This document shows positions 34,012-47,175 of a stretch of DNA of 64,000 nucleotides, one piece after another. The notes below the pieces were generated by a model. That model was not told where the DNA came from. It saw only the letters and a program-made list of their open reading frames with translations, and did not search any database. Position numbers and translations under genes: made by a program. This DNA comes from Nageia nagi (taxonomy: Eukaryota; Pinophyta), in assembly GCA_050084985.1 (NCBI GenBank), contig JBITNC010000001.1:187612001-187676000 (forward strand), written 5' to 3'. How positions within the stretch are numbered: the first letter of the stretch is position 1; the number at the start of each line of letters is the position of its first letter.

Positions 34012-34260
34012 ATAGTAGTGAAACATAAGGTGGTACTAGTGCATAGAGGACTAGAGGAAGGATTCAAATGACTCCTAGTAGAAGTGCTACAACTTTATCT
34101 TCTCATCGTCAACCTTCTTCCATAAAGCTTCAAGTTGTTGGATAAGAAAGGAGTTTGGATAGCCCATTAGCACATAAAGGGCTTGATGCTGGTTAAAATA
34201 GTGACCATGCTAGGGAGACTACTGGTCAGTAAGGTGATCCTGATGTTGGAGGCTTTTAGA
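34012..34260 (+). pseudogene. possible tail of the split PMD relic
   Basis: Directly after the long-LTR element a frame reads RTRGRIQMTPSRSATTLSSH and continues with a few stops to about 34255. If the element is removed this would follow the PMD relic at 23249-25205. Basic, Ser/Thr-rich tail; weakly supported. Confidence 0.35.
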
Positions 34261-36060
34261 TGTTATGATGTTATTTTAGACTTTGATGATGACATGTTTA
34301 TGGACTTGTATTTATTGATGATAATATATATATATTTTTGCATAATTATGATGTACTAATTTCATATGATGGATGGATTATACGATGATGACTATTTTTT
34401 GATATATATAAGATTGATTTACTTTTTATGTTATGATGATAATTTGATGAGTTTTATTTTTACCTACCTTATATGATCTCATGATGTATTTCTTAATTGA
34501 TAATGAATTTAGGATTTCATGTACATGAATGATTAGAAATATATATTTTTTTTTTAATAATGCTCCTATATAGATGAGATGATGATACTATTTGGTTCTA
34601 CCCTTGTAAGTTAGAGTAATAGTATTTACTTGCTATTTTTTATGAATGGATTATTTTGTATCATGTGATGATGATGTGGGATGATATGGTGTTAAAATGT
34701 TTTAATTCTAGAACCAATAATTTTAAATTTTTCTTAAGGTAGTATAATCTTATCATTACATACTCATAATGATTTAAGTAAAAGTGGAACAAGATTTTAA
34801 TTAAAAGAATACGAAATTAGATATCATCATTTTTCATTCTTGGCTTATTTATACACATGAATTCAACATAGGTAGAATGATAACACATGTATGAAATAGT
34901 ATAAATGAATGAAATTATGAATATATTCACATGAAAAATGGATATGTTGATAGTATGACCTTTGAATGTCAAAAGATAACATCCTGATCAAATTACAAAG
35001 ATTATAATAAATATATATTTTTTTATGAATAAAAATGGATTTATAATATGCTCAAGTAACATCTTGTTTTTGATTATTTCAAGATCTTTTAAATATGAAA
35101 AGTGTATGAGTTCATAGTATCTTGAAATGTATCAAATTTATGTTTTATATATATATATATATACTATGAGAGATGGGATGAAAATATCATCATGTATGAA
35201 TGGAATGATTGATGGAGCAATGGGTTGAGTGATGGGTAACGGAAAGGAAAAATATGGAAGCCTAATAAAAAATATTTTGAGATATTATATGAGCGATGGT
35301 GAGTGTATTAAATGACTCATGGGAGTGTAATGATGGGGGTCCAAGAAATGTAATAAGTCGACATTGACATAAGAATGTGTTGACATGTGCATTAATTGAA
35401 ATCCTCCATATGAAGTATGGTCTAGAGAGTAACAAATAAGATTTTGGAGAAATTCTTCATCAGGTATGTCATAAATGATATAAGTTCCCTAACATGGTTC
35501 ATGATTGATTATGATACTCACACAGAAAGAACCATTTAAGTCACTATATGTTCAATTATACCTATAAAGAGAACTTAAGAATGTTACCATAGAAAGGATT
35601 TTGTATTGGATGCAATTAGGCAACTCATGAAAATGATTTATATCTACATTAAGTTATGGGATGTGTTTATCTACATGAGTAATTAAAAATGTACATGGTG
35701 AATGTATGATATGAAGGGAAGACAATTGCCAATTAGTGGGTGGAACGTGAAATGGATAAAATATAAGTTGATTGGTTGGTTCATAAATACAATGAGGGTG
35801 ATTCATCATGTATATATGTCAAGTGTGAATGCCTACTTGCAATGTTATGATGTAAAATTTAAAAACTACCAATAACTATTTGAAGGGAATATATGTATAG
35901 CTCTATTTGCATAAATATAGTGATAATGCATATGAAAGATTTCAAGCAATATATATACAACACATATGTACATAATAGTTTTTGCAAAATTTTTGATGTT
36001 TTCCATTTTTTATTTTGTTTTGTATTTTTTGCTTTATTTTTATTTTTAGCACTCATTTTT
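34261..36060. other. AT-rich intergenic sequence
   Basis: Very AT-rich with 'atgatg' and (ta)n microsatellite-like runs (for example 34319-34332 and 35147-35162). No gene or element recognised. Confidence 0.4.
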
Positions 36061-37597
36061 TTAGCATAATGAAAAATGATTAACAATTCTTAAATGACGT
36101 TGCCAAATGGATCTCTTGCGAATAAGCCAATGTACATGACTCAAAAATGAATAATAAGGAGGTCTCAATTGAAGGTGAATGGGACATAGTTTGAGGATGG
36201 ATGGTTGAAAATGAATGGGATATGAAACAAGTGGTGGAGGTATTGATGTAGGTGATGGTGCAAGTTTTGGATTAAACTTTCTAATAACTCTCTTAGGTTC
36301 CATGAATGAAGATGATGCTTCATTATGTACTTTATGGAGCTTTAGAAAAGATGGTATATATGTAAGATATAATGAGATGGGTGGTGGTGGTATTAATAGT
36401 AATGAAGAGAGCGGTAATGGAACACATGGGATAGGATTCTCAACTATTGAAATAACACCCATACTCTCTATATACATTGGATGACATTTCACATTATCTT
36501 TCTTAATTTGCTTCTTTTATTATTAGGTCACTAAGTGATTTGCTTGAATTGTGCTTTTACACTCGTATGGTTATTTACATAATAATTTTTTCTAAACAAT
36601 GAACTATAATCATATATGATTTCATTATTTATGAGGGATGGAATGATGTAGGACATCACTTGATAAAAAATAACCTTAGTTCAAGAGATTGAATGCCATA
36701 TAAATTTGAAATTAACATTCTCAAGATAATTTGATAATATTTTAGGTTTATTATACTACCAATGTAGATGAAACCAATATAGTGAAATGATTTTAGATTC
36801 TTGTTACATCCACATTTATTGTGCTTCTACTTCAATCATAACCTTTAAGTCATTCAGCTTTAGTTCCCATGCATTCAATATACGATTTTCCAAATATTTC
36901 ATGGCTATCACTTGTTGTATTTCTCTTGGTAAAGCAAGAAAATGAGTGATAAGCGTAGAAGGGCTTTTTAAAAATAATGTCACATAAACATCTCCTTCAT
37001 ATCTATCTATAAAATATTGACCAACGTAATCAAATGGAAATTGTGTTTATTTTGGGGCTTCTAGTCCTTTTCTTGTTAAATATCTTATTTGATTATTACA
37101 AAAAGGAGGGAGAAGAAAACTCAAATTCAAATGAGAAAATCATTGGATAAGCTTTTATTTAATTATTTTTGATTATCGAGGTTTAAACATAAATATGATA
37201 AAAAAATTATATATTAATTTTTGATGACACAAATCTCTTGCAAGATGATTTATCCAATTTATAGTTTTATCTAAATTTTATGGATTATGAGTTGCAATAT
37301 CTAGAACCTAATTATTAAAAGAGCAATATTGTAAGATTGTAAGTGTTGTTGTAGTCCAATATAAGCATAACAAATTTATCTTATGCATTTGTTATTGATA
37401 ATGCCAAAAGCCTAGAAAGGACATAGCTTTATCTATATGTATGTCAAGATTTTATCCTTTAACATACATTTTCCATCCATCATATTTACTTGGACAATGC
37501 TTGAAAGCTAAATCCCTTTGTATATTTGTGTGTAATCAAATAAAGTTTCAAGACCCTTGAAAAGTGAATTGTATCAACTTGGATATAGCTTTATCTC
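36061..37597 (-). pseudogene. coding-like remnants beyond gypsy integrase (possible extra ORF)
   Basis: Downstream of the integrase on the same strand, several minus-strand stretches look like decayed protein although I cannot name a family: FKHCPSKYDGWKMYVKG then IDKAMSFLGFWHYQ (about 37510-37390), FDYVGQYFIDRYEGDVYVTL then THFLALPREIQQVIAMKYLE (about 37045-36880), and a 143-codon proline-rich open frame at 36492-36061. They sit where some Tat/Athila gypsy elements carry an additional ORF. It could equally be a different inserted gene. No function is proposed. Confidence 0.4.
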
Positions 37598-37789
37598 CTA
37601 AATACCTAGGCTTTTTAAACCATGGTATTTGTCGTATTCCTTTTCTTTTTTATGATAAGTGAACACTCTTGCTCCTATTTGTTTCCATCTTCCCAATTCA
37701 TTTATTGTTATGAATTCATTATGTAGCATTTTTTGTATATTAACTATATTTACAATATGTATAAAAAGACATAAAAAAGCTTTAACTAT

Positions 37790-38930
37790 AGAAAGGATGA
37801 AGTACATGATATTTGTTGGTCCACATTCTTCATTTCCTTCCATGTCAGCTAAATGACATGCTCCCAAGCCAAATTTTATTTTAATTATATATGGTCCTAA
37901 CCAATTGGGAGCAAATTTATCACAAAGTTGACATTCCATTCATGAAGTTTGTTGATTTTCTTTAAGTACTAGATCTCCTATGTTAAATTCACGAATTATA
38001 GTTTTTTTTCAAAATCTCTTTTAATGTGATTTTGGTAAGTTCGCATGTGTTATAATAAATGAACTCATATTTTATCTAATAATAATAGTTGATATAATCA
38101 TGCTTGATGAGTTGCTTCATCTATAGTGTAATCTTACACAACAATTTGTAGAGAGGGGATTTCTATTTCTAGAGGTAAAATTGTTTCTGCTCCATAAACT
38201 AGAGAAAATGGAGTTACCCTTGTAGGAGTTCCAATGCTAGTACAATATGCCCATAAAGCATGTGGAATTCTTGCATGCTGATATTTATGGGAATTATTAA
38301 ATATTTTAAGTAAAATACTTTGAATAGTTTTGTTTGTAGCCTTAGATTGTCCATTCATTTAGGATAATATGGTGTTGAAAAGCTAATCCTGATATAATAT
38401 CCTTTGCATAGGGTTAATACTTCTTTATTTTTAAAATTCTTCCCATTGTCTATGAAAATTTGAGAAAGAATTCCAAAATGACATATGATATGATGTTCTA
38501 TAAATTCCACTATTTTTGGGCCTTTTGTAGAGATCACATGAATAACTTCGATCCATTTTGTTAAATATTATGTAGCTATTATTATAAATTTATGGCCACC
38601 CAAAGAAGTAGGAGATATTTGACCTATAAGATCTAATGCCCATATTGAGAATGGCCATAATGATTGAATAGGTTGTAATGCTTATGATGGTTGATTGAAT
38701 AAATTAGAATGTTATTAACATCTAAAATATTTTTTAATGTATTCAACATAATCACATTCCATTATAGGCTAATAATATCCCATGCACATTAGTTATTTCA
38801 TGATGGCTGGACCACTAAAATATCCTCCACATATTCCATCATGCACACATGAGATTGTAATTTATGAGTATGCCCACTCCAAATATCTAAGCAATAATGA
38901 GAATCTTTTAATTTGAATGTCTTTTTGGCT
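37790..38930 (-). pseudogene. gypsy 1 integrase
   Basis: The minus-strand frame shows a broken H2C2 zone (about 38850-38750), the core ALDLIGQISPTSLGGHKF, FIDNGKNFKNKEV, then PYYPK and, after a small shift, MNGQSKATNKTIQSIL, ARIPHALWAYCTS, PFSLVYGAETILPLEI, and the C-terminal FNIGDLVLKENQQ and FAPNWLGPYIIK. The catalytic Glu position reads Lys (SKATNK instead of the usual AEATNK), so this copy is dead even ignoring the stops. Confidence 0.85.
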
Positions 38931-39193
38931 GATTTTGTTAAATCAAGAGGTAGAACTCCATCTCTTAAGAATTTAACTAATTAAATATGCCATAAGTTTT
39001 TATCTTCTATTATAATATCAAGAACCTCATGTTCAACATTATCCATTTCTAACAAAGATTATGTGATTATTATTTTGATATGAATGGTTTGTCAATGAGG
39101 ATCTTCTAGTATTAAATATTCAATTTATGCCATAGCATCACCAAATTTATTGTTTGATCTAGGTGCAACCTCTATTTCATATTTTTCAAATGA

Positions 39194-39790
39194 TTATAAT
39201 AGAGTATCCACTAATTTTCTATATTTTTTAAGTAAAGGTTCTTTACATTGGAAGATTCCTTTAATTTGATTTATAATTAATAATGAATCTCCAATAAATT
39301 TGACTTTTCTTATCTTTAATTTTATGGAAATTTTCATGGTTAATATTAAAGCTTCATATTCAACTTTATTATTTATGCATGGAAAATTAAGTTTGAAGGA
39401 GTATGGTATAGGCACTCCTTGTAGTGTAATGAATACAACATTGACACCTCCACTTTTTTCACATTGAGAACCATCAAAATAAATTACCATATCCCATTCT
39501 TCTTTAGGATCAACAAGAACTTTCATTTTGTCTAATTGAAAAACATGTTCATTTAACAATTCAATTATGAGAGGCTTGTCATCTTGTAATGGTGCTTCTA
39601 CAAGATAATTAGTTATGACTTCACCTTTAATGGATTTTTGGCTTATAAATTGAAAATAAAATTTTGTTAAATGCATAATCCATTTAGATTCCCTTGCATT
39701 TTGATGGATTTTATTCATCATATATTTTAATGGATTCGATTTGGCGATCACATAAGTTGTATGATTTAACATGTAGTGTTTAAGCTTTTT
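39194..39790 (-). pseudogene. gypsy 1 RNase H
   Basis: A 192-codon open frame. The first part (HTTYVIAKSNPLKYMM...) is the RT-RNase H connection. The RNase H domain carries VIYFDGSQCEKSGGVNVVF, FPCINNKVEYEALI and KFIGDSLLIINQIKG, keeping the catalytic D, E and D. It is the longest intact stretch of this element. Confidence 0.88.
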
Positions 39791-39849
39791 GGTTGCAAAA
39801 GGTACTATTAAACATAATTTTTTTATATATACATATCTTATCTCATAGT

Positions 39850-41138
39850 CAACTAGAGTTCAACTAAGATAGTATATGGCTTGTTATTTTCTATTTTCAT
39901 TCTTTTGAGTAGCATAGTTCCTAAAGTAGATTCTGTAGTAGATGAATAAAGTAAAAATAGTTCTCCTCTTTTGGGGGAATCAAAATTGGAGGTGATAAGA
40001 GATATTATTTTATTTATTCAAACACATTTTGTTATTCCTTTCCCTAGATTTTTTAACAATTTATTAAATTGTTTACATTTATCTGATAATTATGATATGA
40101 AATGCCTTATAGCTTATAGGTTTCCTTGTAAACTTTATAATTATTTTATATTTGAAGGAGGAGGAATATTTACTATTGCTTTTATTATATTTGGATCTAA
40201 TTCAATTCCTCATCTTGAAACAATAAAACTAAATAATTTTCTTGAAGTAAATCCAAAAATACATTTCTTTGGACTTAGTTTAACATTATATTCTAATAAC
40301 CTATTAAATATTTTTATAAGTACTTATGGATGATCTTCTCTAGTTTTAGACTTAGTCATAAATCGTCCACATAATCTTCCACAATATCATATATATAATC
40401 ATTAAATATGTATGTCATTGCTCATTGATAAGTAGATCCAACATTTTATAAACCAAAGGGCATTACTTTATAATATAAAGTTCCCCATGGTGTTGTAAAA
40501 ATTATTTTATGTTAATCTTTCGAAGCTACTTTTATTTGATTGTAACCAAAAAATCCATCCATGAGTGATAGCATTTCATATCTAGCAGTGGAATCAACTA
40601 GATTATCAACATTTTGAAGTGGAAAATCATATTTTGGAAAAGCCTTATATAAATCTCTAAAATCTGTGTAAATACAAATCATGCCATTAGGCTTTCTAAT
40701 CGAAACCATATTGGAAATCTAGTTAGAATAATCAATAGGTTGTATAAATTTTACTTCCAAAAGCTTTTGTAATTATTATTTTACCATCAATGCTATTATA
40801 GGATACATTTTATGTAATTTTTATTTTATTGACTAAGCATCTTGTTTCAAACCTAAATTGTGTACAACCAAGTTTGAATCCAATCCAGATATATTTGCAT
40901 ATGACCATGCAAATACCTTTTATTTTTCTTTAAGAATGGATATAAACTTTTTCCTTTCATATTCATGTAATGATTTTCCTAATTTAACAATTTTTTTATT
41001 ACTAGGATAATCACTTAAGTCTATTTCAATATTATCTTCAATTAGCATATGAGATCCTTCTTCCAATTGACTGGGTACTAGAATCCTATTTTTATCATTT
41101 TGATTATATTCCTCATCCTCACCTAAATCTTGGCTCAT
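39850..41138 (-). pseudogene. gypsy 1 reverse transcriptase
   Basis: Frames show the pre-RT acidic segment (41138-40920), then NMVSIRKPNGMICIYTDFRD, FPLQNVDNLVDSTA, MLSLMDGFFGYNQIK, FTTPWGTLYYKVMPFGL and the catalytic box EDYVDDL (about 40375-40355), followed by thumb remnants. The YVDD box is intact, but several stops interrupt the frame. Confidence 0.85.
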
Positions 41139-41149
41139 TTAAGGTTGTA

Positions 41150-41760
41150 TTTATTATGGGTTCAAATGTTTGGAATATAATATTTATATATATTTAAATT
41201 CTTGTATTATTTTTTTTTAGATATGAATGTAAAATCTATAGTATTTTCATCTGTTGTAAACTTTGATGATGTTTCTATTGAGTCAGATGGACTTAATTTC
41301 TCAAACTCATCACTTCCATACTAAGCAAAGGATATTTATTCTAATTCCAAATTAGACACTTCTTTAATTTGAATCATGTTGATTGAAACAATATTAGAGA
41401 ATAGATTTTCAAGCATTAACATTTTTGATTCTACAATATTTTGATTTGCTATCCATTCAAAGTCTTCACCTAGATCTTCATAATCAAGACTTTTTGATTC
41501 CAATTCAGCTATTTCTTTATGAGATTCTCTTTTATACCCTCATATCCCAATCTTGTATTATAATGACCTAAACCATATCCTTTCCATTGATATCTATTAA
41601 AATATCTTTGAAAAAAATATCGTACATAAGGTGATAAATACTCCAATGAATTACAAAATACACCTTCATATGGTTTAGGTAAAGGAATTGGAGATGGTAC
41701 TATAGGGCCTGCATATATAAATAGTGTTTGATTAGGAGTATTTCCCAATGGTATTAATTA
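41150..41760 (-). pseudogene. gypsy 1 protease-RT linker
   Basis: A 79-codon open frame (41748-41509) ends in a glycine-rich stretch, WKGYGLGHYNTRLGYEGIKE, reminiscent of the G-patch-like segment that some Tat elements carry between protease and RT. No enzymatic domain. Confidence 0.5.
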
Positions 41761-42184
41761 TCCCTCCATACTAGAGGATCCAGTAGGTCATCAAATATCT
41801 TGGACAAAAGGAATATTAAAGATTACATCATCAATTTCATATTCTTCTATACCCAAATAAGATAATTTTATTATTACTTGATAAATGTCTAATGATTTAT
41901 CATATTCTTTATAATCATTACTTTTTTATGAGACATTTATTTGAGATGAATTTTTTGATAAATAAGCTTTATTTAATTCATCTAATTTGTATGCCCTTGC
42001 TTCCCAAGAATCCCTCTCTTGTGGTGTAATTTTTTTTTGTTGTGAACCATTATCAACCTTTTGTTGATCAATAATTTATTTTTCTTTTAAATTTTTTGAA
42101 TATGTGTGATCATTTTTACCCACATAAATTATCAATGGTTCATTTGTTGGTAGAGGTGTCATGAAAGAATGAATAGATTATAAG

Positions 42185-42640
42185 GCTACATCATTAGGCA
42201 AATAAGTAATATTACAATGTGAATATGGATTTTCATCTCTAGGTACATAATGTACTATTCCTTCATGAATATATTTCAAACAATTATGATATGTTGATAG
42301 GATACATTGCATATCTCTAATCCAAGGCCCCCCTAACAAAATATTGTATTATGTAATATCCCCTTCAATAACTTGTAACAAATTTTACACCATTTTTGAT
42401 CCCATAGTAATAGGTAATGTGATTGATCCTATTGTTTAACATAAAGCATCATTGAATGCTTTTAGTTGGACTAATGATGATGAAATATGTGAGAAAGGGA
42501 GATTTAAGTTCTTATATGCAATCATTGAAATAATATTTATGGCTGAACCTTCATCAATTAGGATTCTTTTGAATGTTATTCCATTAACTTTGGCTATGAT
42601 ATGCAAAGATGGATCTAAACCATATGTCCCATTTGAATGA
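42185..42640 (-). pseudogene. gypsy 1 aspartic protease
   Basis: The minus-strand frame reads FKRILIDEGSAINIISM (active-site Asp in a D-E-G-S variant), LVQLKAFNDA, GSITLPITMGSKMV, and YNILLGGPWIRDM, the retropepsin flap-to-C-terminal helix segment, then YIHEGIVHYVP. At least two in-frame stops. Closely parallel to the protease at 63069-63362. Confidence 0.8.
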
Positions 42641-42649
42641 TTTATTTCA

Positions 42650-45340
42650 TGATCATAAAAAGGAGATTTTGACTTTTTTTAATATTTTCCAAAAAGGATA
42701 CAAAAATTTTAGGATCATTTATATCTAATTCAATTGTTTGTAATAATTCATTAATTACATCTCTATGATTTTTAGATTATTGTAATAATTAAAACAATGC
42801 TATTTTTACTTGTGAATTCTTTAATTGTTGATGTAAAGATCATTTTATAGATACCTTAGGAGGTTGTGGCTTAGGTATATGTGGTTACAAATAAACCTTA
42901 TCTTATTCATTATCTGATATAACTTTTTGCCTCCCTTGCAACTTTTGAGCTCTTGTGGCAATATTGATCATTCCTATAAATGTTGAATTATCATAACTCC
43001 ATTTATGTGTTACCTAATTTTCATGTGGATGGAATGAAACATTATTAGTTTGATGTTGAGTACGTGAATTTTGATAAAGCCATAAATTTTGATTAGGAAT
43101 TGTAACAAGATTATCAACCTCTAACTTCCCACTATCAATTAAATCTTGAATTATATTTTTTAATGTTCTACATTTATTTGTATCATGACCCTTTTGAGAT
43201 GGTGATGAAAAAATTCACTTTCATTATACCATCTAATTTCTTTAGCTTTAGGATTTTCTAGCCTTATATTAGGTAAATTAATTATTTAATGATCACATAG
43301 TTTCTAAAAAATATCATAAAGAGATTTTGACAAAGGTGTAAACTTTCTTTTAGGTTTAGAATCATTTTCTACATTTTGGGTAGGAGGTGCTCCTAATTAT
43401 TTTACAATAGAGACCTTATTTGATAGTAATTGTTTACTTTTTTAGTCTATTTGATTTTTTATTTTTAATATAACCTTCCGTTTTCTTAGTTTTTATTTAT
43501 CCATCTTATATTTTAACTTTTTCAATTAGTACTACTTGAGAAATAACTTCTTCAAAGGTTTTTATGTTGTTGTATTAACAATGTACTAGCAATAGGTCTC
43601 AAATAAATTTGACTGAATAACTTGACCAATTCTTCTTGAGGTAAAGTATAAGGCATACTTGTCAATACTACCCTCCATAATGAAATAAAATAAGTAACTA
43701 ACTTATTTGAGAATTATTGTAATCTTATGAGATAAATGATGGAAGTTTTATCTCTAATATTGATTCTAAAGTGTTTCAAGAATTTGCCAACTGAGAATAT
43801 TAACTAATACTATATTCACATAAATTATTATACCAATCCATCTCTTTTCCAAAAAGTTTCATAAGAAATATATGTAACATTAATGCATCATCGTTGGCAA
43901 TCAAATAACTTGAGTATTTGAATCTTCTTAAATGTTTTTAGGATCTTCATTTCCTTTAAATGGTTCAATTTTTAAAAATTCAAATTTAAAAGGAATTTAC
44001 TTTTTAATAACATTAGGATGAATTGGTTCATTACAAATTATTTCATAAGATACCTTTTTTTTTTCTTGCATACATAACTCCCTTTCTATTTCTTTTAATC
44101 TTTCAGAAAAGTTATCATCTTCTTTTATTGCCTTTTCTTTTGGTTGATTTTGCAAATACACATGATATTCTTCATTTCTTGAATATGATTCTTCTTTGTA
44201 TCCTTAAAATGGTCTATATCCTTGTTCAAAAGGTGTTATTGCAGCATCATAAACCTTATCATATGGTGGTGATGGAGGTGGAGGCTAATGAGATGCTTAT
44301 CCTATGTCCTTAGGCAGAGGCAAGTAATATCTTTGTATTTTATCTTGTTGATTTCTAAGTGAAACTACTTTTTTCATAGCAAAATAAAGATCTTGGTATA
44401 TATACACTCCATGGACATGTAGTGATAATGATAATGCTCTAGGTTATCCTTTTATTTCTCTATTTAACCTTTGATCATACCCATATTAATGTTGAACACT
44501 TTTCTTAATATGATGATATGTTGTAGATGATTTATTTTGATGTACATTAGACACAAGTTGTGCTTGTACTTGATGTCATTCAATAAATTTAATTGGATTT
44601 TTTTTATTGATCATATTGAGCTAATATTTATTGTTGTATATTACTTGGAGGCACTAATTACTTCCTATGGGGATAATAAGGTATTTCTTGTAGTTTAATT
44701 TTTGTCAAATTATGCCTATTTTTAGCTTGTTATTCTTACTTAGCTCTTTTATGACATGATAAAGGAGTTGGTGTATTTTATTTTAAGAAATGAAGAGGAT
44801 TTTTACACAATTTGAAATGGTTTATTGATTCAAGCATTGGAGTTCCTATATGTATAGAAATTTGATCATTGAATTCTTCCACTTGCCTTGATATTGTAGA
44901 AGGCGTTTAATCTTCTATTCTTAAATATGATTAGACTAATCATTCATTTGGTAAATATAGTGCAATATGATGATATTTAGGTCTATGAGGACCTCTTTGA
45001 AATACAATATCAACTGATTATGCCCTTGAAGGAGGAGAATTTCCTTCTTCATTATCTTTTATTGCTTATTGTTCATCTTTTCTTAAATATTCCAAATTTA
45101 AAAGAAGACTATGAGTATAAGGTGAGAATTGAGGAATTCTTAATTATGTTAGAAGTTGTCTAACATCATTCAAATCATTATCAATAGGATCTTAATATAT
45201 CCTAAGATTTGTATGTCGATGAGTTTCTCTTCTTGACTGATTCCTACTAGACCTATGACTTCCTCTTTCTTCTAAGTTATATTCATCATGAGGTTCTTGA
45301 TCTTGATGAACCTTTTGAGAATGAGTTTGCACTATTTTTT
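42650..45340 (-). pseudogene. gypsy 1 gag
   Basis: The N-terminal part (45340-44900) is charged and coil-like (ERGSHRSSRNQSRRETHRH; then DNDLNDVRQLL). The capsid region (about 43980-43500) shows EPFKGNEDP, FGKEMDWYNNL (frame shifts) and MPYTLPQEELVKLFSQIYLR. Then comes a half zinc-finger KGHDTNKCRTLKN, IIQDLIDSGKLEV and a C-terminal segment NSQVKIALF...SKNHRDVINELLQ that parallels gypsy 2. Many stops. No clear start codon; the left limit of decay is uncertain. Confidence 0.7.
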
Positions 45341-47155
45341 TTTAGCAAACTATAAAAAGAAAACAAACATCAAATATAGCAATTATATTTTTATCTTTTA
45401 ATTTTATGCTTGTGGAAAACTAATTTAATGCACAAACAACCTACAATAATACTTACCTTTTGCGGTGTGATTATATTTTTCTATATTTTTAAAAAATTTG
45501 ATTAATCTTTAATATGAGTGATGTGAATTTTATTTTTTAATTTTTTTAGTTTTTTTAAAATACTTTATCTAGTCAAGTATTTAATCAAGGTAAGCTAGTA
45601 ATCCTAATAGACTATCTATGGCTAAGTAACAACTTGGTACTTAAAATGGTCCTCTTAGTGTAATGGGGTTCAAGGGATATAATTAAGGACCATCTTAGTG
45701 ATTAAATCCATGTATAACCCACTTTTTTTTATAATCCTTAAACAAAAAGTAATGACTTGTAACCTATGAACCAAGTATTCATCTCCAGGTTTTGGCTCTA
45801 TGGCTCATTGTATTTTATTGGTGGGAATATAAGAAAGTAAAAATAAATGGTTGGTAATGACATCTAACTCATTGATATTGATTTTACAAGGACTTATGAT
45901 TATGCATATAATTAAAACAAAGTATGTATGAATGCAATTTCTAACCCTCCCAATCATACATGTCCATTGATTAAAAGTTAGTTATGTGATTCAAACACTA
46001 TTTTAATTAATGTGCAACTTGATCTAATCAACCCATAAGATTCATTACCTTTTAAAGAGATTCATTCCAAATTTAAATGAAGTTCATTTATCCTTCCAAG
46101 TGTGGAAGTAATCAGGTGTGATTCATTCCCTCTCCTTACGAGTCACAGTCTACCTTTGACCACCTTTCTATGTTAAGGGAAGATAAGTAAGGATCCTTTA
46201 ATATATGTAAGTTTTCCTTTAATGTAAGTTCATTTACTCTCTTTATGAGTCACAATATACCTTCAACCACCTTTCAGCCTATTAAGGGTAGATAGGTAAA
46301 GAGTTTTAAGTGGATATTCATTCCAATCATAATGTGGGTTCATTTCCCCTCTTACTTAACTTTTCTGATCACTTCAGATCACCATAGATGCAAAAGTGAG
46401 AGCATACTTAGTTAAGTAAAATTATCTTTATGTATGTGCAACCACCACATTCATTCACCAATTTAGTGTTGTACTCTACCTGGAACCCGATTTATTTATC
46501 TTAAGTTCATTCTGAGTTTAATGATAACTAATTACTCCTTCCAAGTGTGGAAGTAAAGTGTGAGTTCATTTTTGAAATTAAATGATCAAAAATTATGTGA
46601 AGGTTCATTTACCATTTTCCTATTAAGTTCATTCTAATCACCTAATATCACTTTTTAGAGCAAAGGGAGAGCATAAATGAACTTAAAAGAAAAATTAATT
46701 AGTGAAATGCTTGTTCAAACCCTACCTAACACATAAATAATTTGTATTTTTTGTATATATGAAGCTAAATAATAAATACTAAATATTAATTAAATACAAA
46801 ATATACTAATGCTAAACCCCCTTTATCTAAATGCATTTTGAGCATAGATATCACAAATAAGGGGTTCATTCCTATTTCCTAGTTTTAGATGCCTACATTG
46901 CACTTTTAGTATTGATAACAATTGGGAATTTACCTTTATTTTTAATCGCTGGCATTTCCTATCAAGTTGTTGTATTTTTTCTTAATCACTAGTGTCTAAT
47001 ATCTAATTGCTAGAAACTCTACTACAAACCTTGAAAAAACACAAACCAAAATTTCTAATTAGTCATGAAACCACAAGATACAAAACCTAATAACAAAGAT
47101 TGTGAAAAACCCAAAGAACCCTAATCTTTTATTGTTAATGTCATCTACAAGCAAG
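45341..47155 (-). other. gypsy 1 5' leader with internal repeats
   Basis: About 1.8 kb between primer-binding site and gag. Contains degenerate repeats of phrases such as 'tccttccaagtgtggaagta' (46094, 46533) and 'gagtcac...ctacctttgaccaccttt' (46138, 46240). No protein recognised. Confidence 0.5.
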
Positions 47156-47175
47156 GGGCCCTCCTTCTAGCACCA
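47156..47175 (-). other. putative primer-binding site of gypsy 1
   Basis: The minus strand reads TGGTGCTAGAAGGAGGGCCC directly after a possible LTR end (CA at 47180-47179). It resembles the tggcgctag-type sites I associate with plant Tat-like elements; no tRNA was compared. Confidence 0.45.
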
